From NCBI GenBank assembly GCA_051016205.1, contig CP136534.1, forward strand, positions 3,348,001 to 3,412,000: a DNA stretch of 64,000 nucleotides, read 5' to 3'. This stretch comes from Acuticoccus sp051016205 (GTDB lineage: Bacteria; Pseudomonadota; Alphaproteobacteria; Rhizobiales; Amorphaceae). The notes beneath the pieces were generated by a model. It did not search any database, was not told where the DNA came from, and saw only the letters and a program-made list of their open reading frames with translations. The translations under genes and the position numbers were made by a program. Of this stretch, positions 17,147 to 26,086 are shown one piece after another (positions within the stretch are counted from its first letter, which is position 1; each line of letters opens with the position of its first letter).

Positions 17147-18577
17147 GTGTCATCGCAAAAGCGGGGGAAGAACGTCCTGTTCATCCTCTCAGACGAGCAC
17201 AACCGCAACGTGGCGGGGTGTTACGGTCACCCCTTCGTCAAGACACCCAACATCGATGCATTGGCGGCAAAGGGCACACGGTTCGATGCGGCCTACTGCA
17301 ACAGCCCCATCTGTGTGCCGTCACGCGCCTCCCTCGCCACGGGCCGCTATGTCCACGACATCGGTTATTGGGACAATGCGTGCCCCTATACGGGTTCGCC
17401 CGAGAGCTGGCACCACACCTTGCGCGGGCAGGGGGTGGATGTGGTCTCCATCGGCAAGCTTCACTTTCGTGGCGGCGATGACAACGGCTTTACCGAAGAG
17501 CTTGCCCCCCTTCACGTGGTGGACGGCAAGGGCGACATCAAAGGCCTTTTCCGCAAGGACCTTCCCAAGAAGGTGGGGACGGAGGATCTGGCCACAGGGG
17601 CAGGGCGCGGCACCAGCACCTACTCGCGCTACGACATGCGCATTGCCGATCTCGCCAAGGACTGGCTGGGCGACAGGGGTGCTGACGGCGCGCCCTTTGT
17701 CCTGTTCGTTAGCTTCGTGATGCCCCACTTCCCGCTGATCGCACAGGACGCCTTTTACGACCTTTACGCCGACCTTGACCTGGCCACCCTTGCCGCGGGC
17801 CTCGACGCGCCACCGCCGGATCACCCCACCCTGGCCCGTATGCGCGAATACTTTGACTATGACAGCCACTTCGACGACCGCTCCCGCGCCATGGCGCTCA
17901 GAGCCTACTACGGGATGGTGACGCAGCTGGACGGGCTGATCGGCGATGTGTTGGCAACCTTGAAGAGCGCCGGCCATGGCAAGGACACCACCATCGTCTA
18001 CGCGTCCGACCATGGTGACAATCTGGGCAACCGCGGCATGTGGGGCAAATCCGTCATGTACGAGGATTCGGTTGCCGTCCCCATGATCATCGCAGGCGAG
18101 GGGGTGCCCGAGGGGGCCGTTTGCAAGACGCCTGTGTCGCTGTTGGACATTGCCCCGACCATGGTGGCGGCAACGGGGGTCAATGGGCCTGAGCGGGGCT
18201 ACCCCGGCCGCTCGTTGGTGGAGATTGCCGCGGGGGCCGAGCCTGACCGGCCGGCGTTCTCTGAGTACCATGCATCAGGGTCCGACACGGGGCAGTTCAT
18301 GCTGCGCCTTGGGCGGTGGAAGTACGTGTTTTACGTGGGCGCGCCGCCACAACTGTTCGACCTTGAGGCCGACCCTGGCGAGTTGGTGGATCGCACGGCT
18401 GACCCTGCCTGTGGAGAGATTTTGGCGAAGATGGACACGGCCCTTCGCGCCATCTGCAACCCCGAAGAGGTCAACGCCCGCGCCTTCGCCGACCAGGCTG
18501 CGCTGATCGAGGCTTTCGGCGGCCGTGAGGAGATTGACGCCACCGTCGACATCCCCTTCACTCCGGCACCCACCTGA
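17147..18577 (+). CDS. Type I (formylglycine) sulfatase
   Basis: Sulfate-ester hydrolase of the alkaline-phosphatase superfamily, 476 aa. The signature CVPSRASLATGR carries the Cys that must be oxidised to formylglycine. Metal and phosphate-fold motifs are ILSDEHN at the start, SIGKLHF and SDHGDNLGNRGMWGK. The arrangement resembles bacterial choline-sulfatase-like and other cytosolic sulfatases. No signal peptide is visible. The start is GTG 17147 with GGAGAGG about 8 nt upstream. It is followed after 17 nt by an enolase-family enzyme and then a TTT importer, so a sulfated sugar acid is a plausible substrate. No formylglycine-generating enzyme is in the window. Confidence 0.93.
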   Translation: MSSQKRGKNVLFILSDEHNRNVAGCYGHPFVKTPNIDALAAKGTRFDAAYCNSPICVPSRASLATGRYVHDIGYWDNACPYTGSPESWHHTLRGQGVDVVSIGKLHFRGGDDNGFTEELAPLHVVDGKGDIKGLFRKDLPKKVGTEDLATGAGRGTSTYSRYDMRIADLAKDWLGDRGADGAPFVLFVSFVMPHFPLIAQDAFYDLYADLDLATLAAGLDAPPPDHPTLARMREYFDYDSHFDDRSRAMALRAYYGMVTQLDGLIGDVLATLKSAGHGKDTTIVYASDHGDNLGNRGMWGKSVMYEDSVAVPMIIAGEGVPEGAVCKTPVSLLDIAPTMVAATGVNGPERGYPGRSLVEIAAGAEPDRPAFSEYHASGSDTGQFMLRLGRWKYVFYVGAPPQLFDLEADPGELVDRTADPACGEILAKMDTALRAICNPEEVNARAFADQAALIEAFGGREEIDATVDIPFTPAPT

Positions 18578-18594
18578 GGCAGAGCAGGTCTGCC

Positions 18595-19701
18595 GTGACG
18601 GGGATGGTGGGTCTTGATCACATCGCCATCGTGCCTGTGCAGGTGTCGGCCAAGACCACGTGGTGTTTCGTGCGCCTTGAAGGGCGTGACGGCACCATAG
18701 GCCTAGGAGAGGCCACCGCCTTTGGCCACGAGCCCATCGTCCAGCAACAGATCGCCGCGCTGGCAGGGTCCCTTGCCACCATGAATGCCGCTGCGGCGCG
18801 CACCCGTGTTGCAGAAGCGATGGCTGAGGCAAAGGGCGATGGCGAGCGCGCCGCCCTGTCCGCCCTCGATCAGGCCCTTTTCGATATGAACGCACGGCGA
18901 AAGGGTGTCTCCGGGGACGCCCTTCTGGGAGCGGCCACCGAAGGGTCGGTTCGCGTCTACGCCAACATCAATCGCGGCACGGTGGACCGCTCGCCGGAGG
19001 GTCACGCGAAACGGGCAGAGGCAGCGGTGAGGGCAGGTTATGATGCCATCAAGCTCGCCCCCTTCGATGACGTGCGCGCCGGCGCGCCTCGCGCTGCCGT
19101 CAAACACGGGATCGATCGCGTCTTTGCCGTGCGTGACAGGGTGGGGCCGCGTGTAGCCGTTGCCGTCGACTGCCACGCCCGTTTCGAGGAGGGGACAGCG
19201 CGGGAGATGATCGCTTTGCTCACCGAGGCGCACCCGATCTGGATCGAGGAGCCCTTGGCAGAGACGGCCGACAATGCCTCCGCCCTCAGGCGCCTTCGCA
19301 GCCACGCCAATGACCGCGGAATCATGATTGCGGGGGCCGAGACCGTCACGGGGCTGCGCGAGGCGGAACTGCGCATTGCCGCAGGCGGCATGGACGTGAT
19401 GCTGCCCGATATCCGGTTCTGCGGCGGTGTGGAGGTGGCTCTGAAGATTGCTGAGAGAGTGGATGCGGCAGGGCTTTGCTTCTCGCTCCACAATCCTGTG
19501 GGGCCCGTGCTCGATGCCGTGTCGCTGAGCGTTGCGGCCGCAGCGCCAGCGATGATCATGCTTGAGCGCACCTTTCGTGAAGACCCCATACAGGCCCGCC
19601 TCACAATACCGGCCATGAAAGACCCCGGTGCGCCAGGGTTCGGGGATCGAACCGCCCCCGGCTGGGGCCTCGACCTGTCGCCCGATGCCATGGACAGGTA
19701 G
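18595..19701 (+). CDS. Enolase-superfamily sugar-acid dehydratase-like enzyme
   Basis: Mandelate racemase/muconate lactonizing family, 368 aa. Metal ligands fall in VDCHARF (Asp), WIEEPLA (Glu) and AGAETVTG (Glu). VDCH places a His two residues after the first ligand, and SLHNPVGPVLDA supplies a second His, both as in galactonate-dehydratase-type members. The usual second lysine after IK is absent (IKLAPFDD). A sugar-acid dehydratase is therefore more likely than a cycloisomerase. The start is GTG 18595, with ATG 18604 as an alternative. It is coupled to the sulfatase upstream. Confidence 0.85.
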   Translation: MTGMVGLDHIAIVPVQVSAKTTWCFVRLEGRDGTIGLGEATAFGHEPIVQQQIAALAGSLATMNAAAARTRVAEAMAEAKGDGERAALSALDQALFDMNARRKGVSGDALLGAATEGSVRVYANINRGTVDRSPEGHAKRAEAAVRAGYDAIKLAPFDDVRAGAPRAAVKHGIDRVFAVRDRVGPRVAVAVDCHARFEEGTAREMIALLTEAHPIWIEEPLAETADNASALRRLRSHANDRGIMIAGAETVTGLREAELRIAAGGMDVMLPDIRFCGGVEVALKIAERVDAAGLCFSLHNPVGPVLDAVSLSVAAAAPAMIMLERTFREDPIQARLTIPAMKDPGAPGFGDRTAPGWGLDLSPDAMDR

Positions 19702-19749
19702 GCCTTGCAGCATTCAGCGCAGGAGGGGCACAGGTTTGATGGGAAAGCC

Positions 19750-19764
19750 ATTCCAATATGGAAT
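19750..19764. promoter_or_regulatory. ATTCCA-ATA-TGGAAT dyad upstream of the TTT operon
   Basis: Perfect 6-bp inverted arms around a 3-bp centre, in the 144-bp gap between the enolase gene and tctB, about 82 bp before the tctB start. TTCCA/TGGAA dyads resemble operators of IclR-family regulators. No IclR gene is in the window, so any cognate factor would be elsewhere. A second promoter for the transporter genes is plausible. Confidence 0.4.
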
Positions 19765-19845
19765 ACTCATCGGCGGACTTGAGGCTAGGTGCGTTATGGG
19801 CGCAATGCGAAGGTCCTCTCCTCCGACGGTCGAGCGATTGCGCGT

Positions 19846-20427
19846 ATGACGAGCAGCACACCGCCGACGCCAAAGCGTCAATGGACGCAGAGCGAAGGCG
19901 CCAAGGATCTTGTGACGGCCATCGGCCTGTTTCTGTTTGCGCTGGGCGGGTTCGCCTTCATCAACCTTGATGGTGCAGCGGCCTATGCAGGGCCTGGCGG
20001 CGTCACGTGGCGTTCGATGCCGTTCATCTATTCAAGCGCGCTGGCGTTCCTGTCGGTGCTTTATTTCGGCCAGTCCGTCCTGCGCATCCGGCGCGAGCTT
20101 GCCTTGCCGCCCGAGCCCATCAGTGCTGATGAGGCGGCAGAACAGTCCCTCGTCCTCTTCCGCCGTGTGGCAACGCTCGTCCTCCTCGTCATCTATGCCA
20201 GCCTTTTGAAGGTGGTCGGCTTTGCGATTGTGACGCCGATCTTCCTGTTCGCCCTGTTCCGCCTCTACAAGAACGGCACGGTCTTAAACGATGCCGGCCT
20301 TGCGCTTGTGGGCGGGTTTGCCCTGTGGATCCTGTTCGTGCGGGTCTTGCAGTTGAACTTGAAGGGCACCTGGTTTGACCCTGTGACGCCGTTCCTGTTT
20401 TCGGCCTTCAAAGCCGTGGGCCTTTGA
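19846..20427 (+). CDS. tctB: TTT transporter small membrane subunit (TctB family)
   Basis: Small subunit of a tripartite tricarboxylate-type importer, 193 aa. A hydrophilic N-terminus precedes about four hydrophobic segments (DLVTAIGLFLFALGGFAFI, FIYSSALAFLSVLYFG, LVLLVIYASLLKVVGFAIV and a C-terminal one). ATG 19846 is chosen over an upstream in-frame start, which would add 19 polar residues. The next gene begins 2 nt after its stop. Confidence 0.85.
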   Translation: MTSSTPPTPKRQWTQSEGAKDLVTAIGLFLFALGGFAFINLDGAAAYAGPGGVTWRSMPFIYSSALAFLSVLYFGQSVLRIRRELALPPEPISADEAAEQSLVLFRRVATLVLLVIYASLLKVVGFAIVTPIFLFALFRLYKNGTVLNDAGLALVGGFALWILFVRVLQLNLKGTWFDPVTPFLFSAFKAVGL

Positions 20428-20429
20428 CG

Positions 20430-21974
20430 ATGATTGAAGGTCTGGCCGCCGGCTTTGCCGACATGGGAACGCCCATGAACCTGTTGCTCCTGTTTGTCGG
20501 CACAGGGCTTGGCATCTTGGTGGGGGCGTTGCCCGGGCTGTCATCGCCGATGGCGATCATCGTCCTGTTGCCCATCACCTTCACGATGGAGACGCTACCG
20601 GCCTTCGCCATCATGATCGGCATTTATGTGGGCACCAAGCTCGGCGGCTCGTTCTCCGCCATCTTGCTGCGCACACCGGGAACGCCGGCCTCTGCCTGTA
20701 CCGCCCTCGACGGCTACCCGATGGCAAGGCGCGGGGAGGCGGGCAAGGCCCTCGGTTATGCCACCATGGGTTCCACCGCAGGCGGGTTGATGGGATGGAT
20801 TGCGGCGGTGACGGCCGTTCCCTTCATTGCCAGCATCGCCCTTGACAGCGCCCCGCCCGACATTGCGCTGATTGGCATTGCCGGCCTCGTCATGGTGTCG
20901 GCATTTGCGCGCGGGTCCATGGTTAAGGGGTTTGCTGGCGTCTTCATCGGCCTCCTCATCGCTTCAGCGGGGCTCGACCTGCAGGACGCGGTGATGCGCT
21001 ACACCTTCGACCTGTCGATCCTTGAAAGCGGCATCCCGTTTGCTGCCGTTCTCGTCGGGATCTTCGGTTTTGCGGTGGTCTTTTCCGATATTGCGATGAC
21101 CGTGCGCGGCAGCGAACTGCTGACCAAGGACGTGAAGCTCGCCCTTCCCAACCTTGGCGACCTTTTCAAGCGCTGGCGGGCCTGGATCATCGGCAGCCTT
21201 TACGGCATCGGGATCGGCGCCATTCCGGGCGTCGGGGCGGACGGGTCCACCTGGCTCAGTTACGCGACGGTGAAAAACCAGTCCAAGGACCCGCCTCCGG
21301 AAGCCTTCGGCACAGGGGTGCCCGAAGGAATTTTGACGCCCGAAAGCTCCAACAACGCCACCACCGGCGGCGCGTTGGTGCCGATGCTGACGCTGGGCAT
21401 TCCTGGCGACGGCTCCACCGCCATCATGCTGGGGGCGATGGTCATGCACGGGCTCACCCCCGGCGTCAGCCTGATGCGCGATGACCCGCACATTGTCTAC
21501 GGGCTCCTTGCGGCGCTTTTGATTGCAACGGTCTTCATGTTCATTATCGCGTGGGTGGCGATCGGCAGTTTCGTGAAGGTTTTGCAGCGCGAGCGCAGCT
21601 TTCTGTTCCCGTTCATCTTGGTGTTTGCCACCATCGGCGCGTTCGCGTCAGGCAATGCGCTGTTTCCGGTCTTCGTGGCCATCATCTTCGGTGTGGTGGG
21701 CTTTTGGCTGGAGGCGCGCGGCTTTCCCGTCGTCACCATTGTGCTTGGCGCGGTGCTGGGTCCCATCATCGAATACAACGTGCGCCTTGGCTTGGCGCTG
21801 TCGGGCGGGGACTGGACGACGTTCGTGGGCACCTGGCCGCGCATCGTTCTTGTGACGGTGATCGCCCTGCTCCTCGTCAACGAGATTCGCGCCGCCTTCC
21901 GACGAAAGTCCGAGGCGGACAGACTTCACGACCAGAAAGAGGCCGAAGTGGGCCGGCTTGGGCCGGGCGACTGA
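20430..21974 (+). CDS. tctA: TTT transporter large membrane subunit (TctA family)
   Basis: Twelve-segment channel protein of the tripartite tricarboxylate transporter, 514 aa. Family motifs include GILVGALPGLSSPMAIIVLLP, GTKLGGSFSAILLRTPGTPAS, the mid-protein GIGAIPGVGADGSTWLSY and TLGIPGDGSTAIMLGA. These Gly-Pro-rich repeats are diagnostic of TctA. ATG 20430 is preferred, and a TTG two codons earlier overlaps the tctB stop. It works with TctB and the receptor TctC downstream. Confidence 0.95.
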   Translation: MIEGLAAGFADMGTPMNLLLLFVGTGLGILVGALPGLSSPMAIIVLLPITFTMETLPAFAIMIGIYVGTKLGGSFSAILLRTPGTPASACTALDGYPMARRGEAGKALGYATMGSTAGGLMGWIAAVTAVPFIASIALDSAPPDIALIGIAGLVMVSAFARGSMVKGFAGVFIGLLIASAGLDLQDAVMRYTFDLSILESGIPFAAVLVGIFGFAVVFSDIAMTVRGSELLTKDVKLALPNLGDLFKRWRAWIIGSLYGIGIGAIPGVGADGSTWLSYATVKNQSKDPPPEAFGTGVPEGILTPESSNNATTGGALVPMLTLGIPGDGSTAIMLGAMVMHGLTPGVSLMRDDPHIVYGLLAALLIATVFMFIIAWVAIGSFVKVLQRERSFLFPFILVFATIGAFASGNALFPVFVAIIFGVVGFWLEARGFPVVTIVLGAVLGPIIEYNVRLGLALSGGDWTTFVGTWPRIVLVTVIALLLVNEIRAAFRRKSEADRLHDQKEAEVGRLGPGD

Positions 21975-22004
21975 CGCGTCACACAAGTAAAGGGAGGATG
22001 AAAC

Positions 22005-22997
22005 ATGAGACGCAAACCCCTCACCAAGTGGACCGCTGCGGTGGTCACAGGCGCAGCGCTCGCCTTGTCGAGCGTGGCCGCGCAAGCCTTTCCCGATGAG
22101 ACCATCCGCCTGATTGTCCCCTACAAGCCTGGCGGTGGCACTGACACCATCGCCCGCGCCTTTGCGGCTGCCATGGAAAAGGTGGCTGGCCAGTCGGTGG
22201 TGGTGGAGAACATTCCAGGCTCTGCCGGCATCAACGGCATGCTTGCCCTGGCAAAGTCGGAGCCTGACGGGCACACCATTGCCATCAACGGCTCGTCCGA
22301 CGTGTCAGGCGCCGTCGCCTTCCGCGAAAACCCGCCCATCGGCTTTGACGACTTTGCCTGTGCCGGCGGTGTCTTCCATACACCGGCGTGGATCTTGTCC
22401 CACAAGGACAATGGCTATTCCGACCTTGGCGATTTCATCGAAGCGGCGAAGGCCAACCCCGGCAAACTGAATTTCGGCATCACGGGCACCATGAGCGCCA
22501 CGGACTTCGTGGCCGCCACCATCAGGGGTGCCAATGGGCTCGACTACAACATCATCAACTTTGGCGGCGGCGGGCCTTTGAAGAAGGCCATTCTCGCCAA
22601 CCAGGTGCAGGCAGGGGCCATCATCTCGCCGGTTCTGTTGGCCGACGTTGCAGCGGGTGAGTTGAACGTTTTGGCGGCCGCAGGCGACCTCAGCGGCATC
22701 AGTCACGAGGGTGTGCGCGACACCAAGCACATGGGTGACTGGAACGAGGATGCCCGCATCGATGTGGCGGTGATCCGCGGCATCTTCATGCCTTCGGGTG
22801 TGTCGGAAGAGGTGCGGGCGAAAATGGAAGAGATGGTCGCCGCCACGGTGACGGGTGAGGAGTTCACCAACTTTGCGGTGAACTGGGGTTATGCGCCTTA
22901 CACCCAGACGGGCGCCGACTACTGCGCACGCCTTCCCCAAGAGGTGGAAGACCTGACCGCCGTTCTTGAAAAATACATGAAGCCGCCGTCCAACTGA
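22005..22997 (+). CDS. tctC: TTT transporter solute receptor (TctC/Bug family)
   Basis: Periplasmic receptor, 330 aa, with signal peptide MRRKPLTKWTAAVVTGAALALSSVAAQA. The Bug-family start reads FPDETIRLIVPYKPGGGTDTIAR, and VVENIPGSAGINGM matches the ligand-binding loops. Bug proteins bind carboxylates through water-bridged backbone contacts. It lies 30 nt after tctA behind GGGAGG and completes a three-gene importer fed by the sulfatase/enolase locus. It is convergent with the Gfo/Idh gene. Confidence 0.93.
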   Translation: MRRKPLTKWTAAVVTGAALALSSVAAQAFPDETIRLIVPYKPGGGTDTIARAFAAAMEKVAGQSVVVENIPGSAGINGMLALAKSEPDGHTIAINGSSDVSGAVAFRENPPIGFDDFACAGGVFHTPAWILSHKDNGYSDLGDFIEAAKANPGKLNFGITGTMSATDFVAATIRGANGLDYNIINFGGGGPLKKAILANQVQAGAIISPVLLADVAAGELNVLAAAGDLSGISHEGVRDTKHMGDWNEDARIDVAVIRGIFMPSGVSEEVRAKMEEMVAATVTGEEFTNFAVNWGYAPYTQTGADYCARLPQEVEDLTAVLEKYMKPPSN

Positions 22998-23012
22998 GGG
23001 GTATGGGCCGGC

Positions 23013-24107
23013 TCAGACCAACAACACGGCCTCACCGGTGGCGGCGGACTTTTGGGCTGCAAGGCCCATCAGCACCGCCGCTTCGCCATCCCTCAAGCTC
23101 ACCTCCGGGGCCTTGAGGGTGCCGCGCACAAGGGCGGCAAACCGCTCGTGCTGATAGAAGGTGGCCCCGTTGTGGTCGCCGGCTTTCAGGAGCCCCGGGT
23201 CGACGGGTATCGCGATGTCCCGCGGCCGTTTGGGGGCACGCGGGCTCACCACAAGGCGAGGGACGGGCAGCGGGCCAAGCCGCTCGGGCCAGAACCGCCC
23301 CGGTCCCGGCACGAACGCCTCCAGTTTGCCCTGTCCGCCCACCACACAGATCTCTTCTTGAAAGCGCGCGCCTTCGGCGAACATGCAAAGGTCGAGCATG
23401 GCGCGGGCCCCTGAGGCAAAGTCGACGATGGCATAGCCGTTGTCCAAGATGTCGGGCGTTTCACCCTCATAGCGCTCATCAAGGTGGTTCACCGCCTGGC
23501 TGGCGGAGGCCATCACGCGCACGGGTTCAGACCGCAAGATCAGCCGCATCAAGTCGAAGAAGTGGCAGCACTTTTCTACAAACGTGCCGCCTGTGAAGCG
23601 GTTGAAGCGGTTCCAGTCCCCCACCTTTTGCAAGAACGGGAAGCGGTGTTCGCGGATGGCAAGCATCACGGGCTGTCCCACCGCCTGGTCCATCGCCTCA
23701 AGCAAGGCGGCGATGGGCGGCATGTAGCGGTACTCCATCGCCACCCACACGGGCGCTTCATAGGATTTGGCGAAGGTCTTGATGCGCTCAGCATCGCCCG
23801 CCGCGCTGAAAAGGGGCTTTTCCACCAAGAGGGGCAGGGTGCGCGTTGCGGCGATCGCCTCCAATTGATCCATGTGGCAGTGGTTGGGGCTGGCGATCAC
23901 CACGCCGTCCACATCGTCGCGAAGGAGGGCGTCGTCCAACGTCTCCACCACAGGGGCGCCAGTGATTGCATGGGCAACGGCCGCCATCTGCGGGTCGGGC
24001 TCCATCACGACGGCCACGTGCGCGTTGGGCAACAGGGCGATGTTGCGCGCGTGCTCCTGACCCATCATGCCGCAGCCGAGGATGGCGTATCTGACCGGTG
24101 CATCCAT
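23013..24107 (-). CDS. Gfo/Idh/MocA-family oxidoreductase
   Basis: NAD(P)-dependent sugar oxidoreductase-fold protein, 364 aa. The N-terminal Rossmann motif is AILGCGMMGQEHARNIALL, followed by DDVDGVVIASPNHCHMDQ and the signature LVEKPLFS with the Lys of the EKP motif. The C-terminal sheet domain includes GGTFVEKCCHFFDLMR. The family covers sugar dehydrogenases and NAD-dependent glycosidases, including sulfoquinovosidases. ATG 24107 is chosen over a long upstream extension that overlaps the GntR gene. It is 10 nt downstream of GntR on the same strand and next to an SsuD-like monooxygenase cluster. Confidence 0.9.
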   Translation of the reverse strand: MDAPVRYAILGCGMMGQEHARNIALLPNAHVAVVMEPDPQMAAVAHAITGAPVVETLDDALLRDDVDGVVIASPNHCHMDQLEAIAATRTLPLLVEKPLFSAAGDAERIKTFAKSYEAPVWVAMEYRYMPPIAALLEAMDQAVGQPVMLAIREHRFPFLQKVGDWNRFNRFTGGTFVEKCCHFFDLMRLILRSEPVRVMASASQAVNHLDERYEGETPDILDNGYAIVDFASGARAMLDLCMFAEGARFQEEICVVGGQGKLEAFVPGPGRFWPERLGPLPVPRLVVSPRAPKRPRDIAIPVDPGLLKAGDHNGATFYQHERFAALVRGTLKAPEVSLRDGEAAVLMGLAAQKSAATGEAVLLV

Positions 24108-24117
24108 GGCGGACTTT

Positions 24118-24879
24118 CTATCTGAGGCGCTGCACGTAACGGGCCCGTGCACTGTCGAAGTAGGTGTAGGAAAACTCGATGGGGATGGCAGCGCTCGCCC
24201 AACTGAAGCGCTCCGCCACCCCCGCAGGCGCGCCTTTGGGGAGGGAAAAGATGCCGTCCGCCCAATCGGGCACAGGGGCAACGCCCACACGGTCCTCCGC
24301 CCGTGTGATCCAGAAGCCCAAGACCTTTTTGTAGTATTCGTAAAGGGAATCTGACAGGGCGGCGGCGTCCACTTTGCCTGCGCTGGCGTCGAGCCAAATC
24401 TCCTCAACGGCCACCTGAATGTCGTTGAGGTAGCGGCGCCGGCGGATACGGGTTGCCATGGAACAGGTGCCGAAGACGGGGAGGGTGGCTGGCTTCTCAA
24501 GATAATCGACGCCAATCACCTCAGCCCTCGGCAGGCCGCCGCCCCCAGGAAGCTCCAGGCGAAACATGGCGTAGACGGACTCCACGGGCTCGCACTGGCG
24601 AATGTAGTTGCCCGACCCCTGGATGCGCTCAAGCAGCCCCTTGTCGGTCAACACCTGCAGGGCTTTGCGCAAGGTGCCGACGGCAATGCCAAGCTCGGCC
24701 GCCATCTCCCTCTCGGGCGGCAAACGTGCGCCATCGCTCAGCCGTCCAGCGGCAATATCGCGGATCAAAAGCTCGCTCACCTGCACGTAGACAGGCAACG
24801 CGCCTGCGGTGGCGGCAGAGGGGGACGGGGGTGACAAAGGGCCTCTCGACAAAAAAATTGATACAGCATTGATCTGCAT
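24118..24879 (-). CDS. GntR-family regulator, HutC/UTRA type
   Basis: 253 aa. The winged helix-turn-helix (about residues 25-95) has the GntR pattern ARLPPEREMAAELGIAVGTLRKALQVLTDKGLL. A UTRA-like C-terminal sensor domain follows (ATRIRRRRYLNDIQVAVEEIWLDA). ATG 24879 is preferred, and a TTG precedes it by one codon. It is divergent from the LLM monooxygenase (53-nt gap) and co-directional with Gfo/Idh, so it probably controls both directions through the intervening DNA. An inverted repeat overlaps its own start codon. Confidence 0.9.
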   Translation of the reverse strand: MQINAVSIFLSRGPLSPPSPSAATAGALPVYVQVSELLIRDIAAGRLSDGARLPPEREMAAELGIAVGTLRKALQVLTDKGLLERIQGSGNYIRQCEPVESVYAMFRLELPGGGGLPRAEVIGVDYLEKPATLPVFGTCSMATRIRRRRYLNDIQVAVEEIWLDASAGKVDAAALSDSLYEYYKKVLGFWITRAEDRVGVAPVPDWADGIFSLPKGAPAGVAERFSWASAAIPIEFSYTYFDSARARYVQRLR

Positions 24880-24882
24880 CAA
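24869..24882. promoter_or_regulatory. TTGAT-CTGC-ATCAA dyad over the GntR start codon
   Basis: Perfect 5-bp arms with a 4-bp centre. An additional direct copy of ATTGAT lies 11 bp to the left (24857-24862 and 24868-24873). The dyad covers the start codon of the leftward GntR gene and lies about 50 bp before the rightward monooxygenase start. A bound repressor here would block GntR translation-start DNA and possibly the divergent promoter. Confidence 0.35.
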
Positions 24883-24931
24883 ATCCAGGGGTATTCAATT
24901 CCACAGCGAACGTCAATCGGAGCTGAGGGTC

Positions 24932-26086
24932 ATGACCGTTGTGCCGGTCACATCGCAGGACTTGAAGGCGCCGGAGGTTTCCTGGTTCGCAGCGCTGTGC
25001 TCGGACGATTATCGGTTCTTGGGCGTGCCTGAGGGGGACTTGCGCTCCTCCTTCGCCCACTGCTCGTCCATCGTGAGGGAGGCGGAGGCACAAGGCTTTC
25101 GCAACATCTTGTGCCCCTCGTCCTATCAGGTGGGGCAGGACACGTTGTCGTTCGTGGCCGGCTGCGCGCCTTTGACGGAGCGCATCAGTCTTCTGGCGGC
25201 CGTGCGGTGCGGTGAGATGCAGCCCATCATGCTGGCGCGCACCATCGCAACGCTGGACCACATGCTTGAGGGCCGGCTGACGGTGAACATCATCTCGTCG
25301 GACTTTCCTGGCGAGAGTGCCGACAGTGGCCACCGTTACCAGCGCTCGCGCGAAGTCATCGAGATCTTGAAGCAGGCCTGGACCCGCGATGAGATCAACC
25401 ACGAGGGCGAAGTTTACACCTTCAAGGGCCTCACGACGGCGCCCGCAAAACCTTACCAAACGGGCGGCCCCCTCCTTTACTTCGGCGGGTACTCACCCCC
25501 TGCGCTCCAATTGTGCGGGGAACACTGCGACGTCTACCTCATGTGGCCCGAGCGGATGGAAGATCTTCAAGGCCGTATGAAGGCCGTCCACGCCGAGGCC
25601 GACAAGGTGGGCCGCACGCTGGACTATGGCCTGCGCGTCCACATGATCGTGCGCGATACGGAGGCAGAGGCGAAGGAATACGCCGAGCACCTTGTCTCAA
25701 AGCTTGACGATGAATACGGCCGGCTGATCCGCGAGAGGGCGCTGGACTCAGGCTCCCTCGGCGTCAGCCACCAGGCCAGAAGCCGCGAGCTTGCCGACCA
25801 ATACGGCTATGTGGAGCACGGCCTTTGGACAGGGATCGGCCGCGCCCGCTCAGGCTGCGGTGCTGCCCTGGTGGGCTCTGCCGATCAGGTGCTGTCGAAA
25901 ATCCACGATTACATGAAGATGGGGATCCGCGCCTTCATCTTCTCAGGCTACCCGCATCTTGAGGAGGCCCGCCATTTCGGTCGCCTGGTGATGCCTCACC
26001 TTGAAACCTCATCGCTGCCCCATGCCTACGGCCGCGTGCCCGACACCACCCCCGCCACACCCCTTGGAAACGGACCTCGCCACTAA
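24932..26086 (+). CDS. SsuD-like flavin-dependent monooxygenase (LLM family)
   Basis: FMNH2-dependent TIM-barrel monooxygenase, 384 aa, close to the usual SsuD length. It carries the alkanesulfonate-monooxygenase patterns LTVNIISSDFPGE, QLCGEHCDVYLMW and, near the C-terminus, WTGIGRARSGCGAALVG followed by FIFSGYPHLEEA. That loop closes over the flavin in SsuD. The likely reaction is oxygen-dependent C-S cleavage of a sulfonate, although some relatives attack C-N or C-H bonds. Long upstream extension is ignored: ATG 24932 has GGAG upstream and clears the GntR gene. It overlaps the aldo-keto reductase by one base (TAATG). Confidence 0.88.
   Translation: MTVVPVTSQDLKAPEVSWFAALCSDDYRFLGVPEGDLRSSFAHCSSIVREAEAQGFRNILCPSSYQVGQDTLSFVAGCAPLTERISLLAAVRCGEMQPIMLARTIATLDHMLEGRLTVNIISSDFPGESADSGHRYQRSREVIEILKQAWTRDEINHEGEVYTFKGLTTAPAKPYQTGGPLLYFGGYSPPALQLCGEHCDVYLMWPERMEDLQGRMKAVHAEADKVGRTLDYGLRVHMIVRDTEAEAKEYAEHLVSKLDDEYGRLIRERALDSGSLGVSHQARSRELADQYGYVEHGLWTGIGRARSGCGAALVGSADQVLSKIHDYMKMGIRAFIFSGYPHLEEARHFGRLVMPHLETSSLPHAYGRVPDTTPATPLGNGPRH

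Noticed and set aside
19627..19670. tRNA T-arm-like sequence (GGTTCGATCCCCGAACC on the minus strand)
   Set aside because: It lies inside the well-supported enolase coding sequence and no acceptor, D-arm or anticodon arm can be formed around it.
23484..24125. Plus-strand open frame over the Gfo/Idh gene
   Set aside because: His/Gly/Arg-rich shadow of a conserved oxidoreductase gene, with no supported start.
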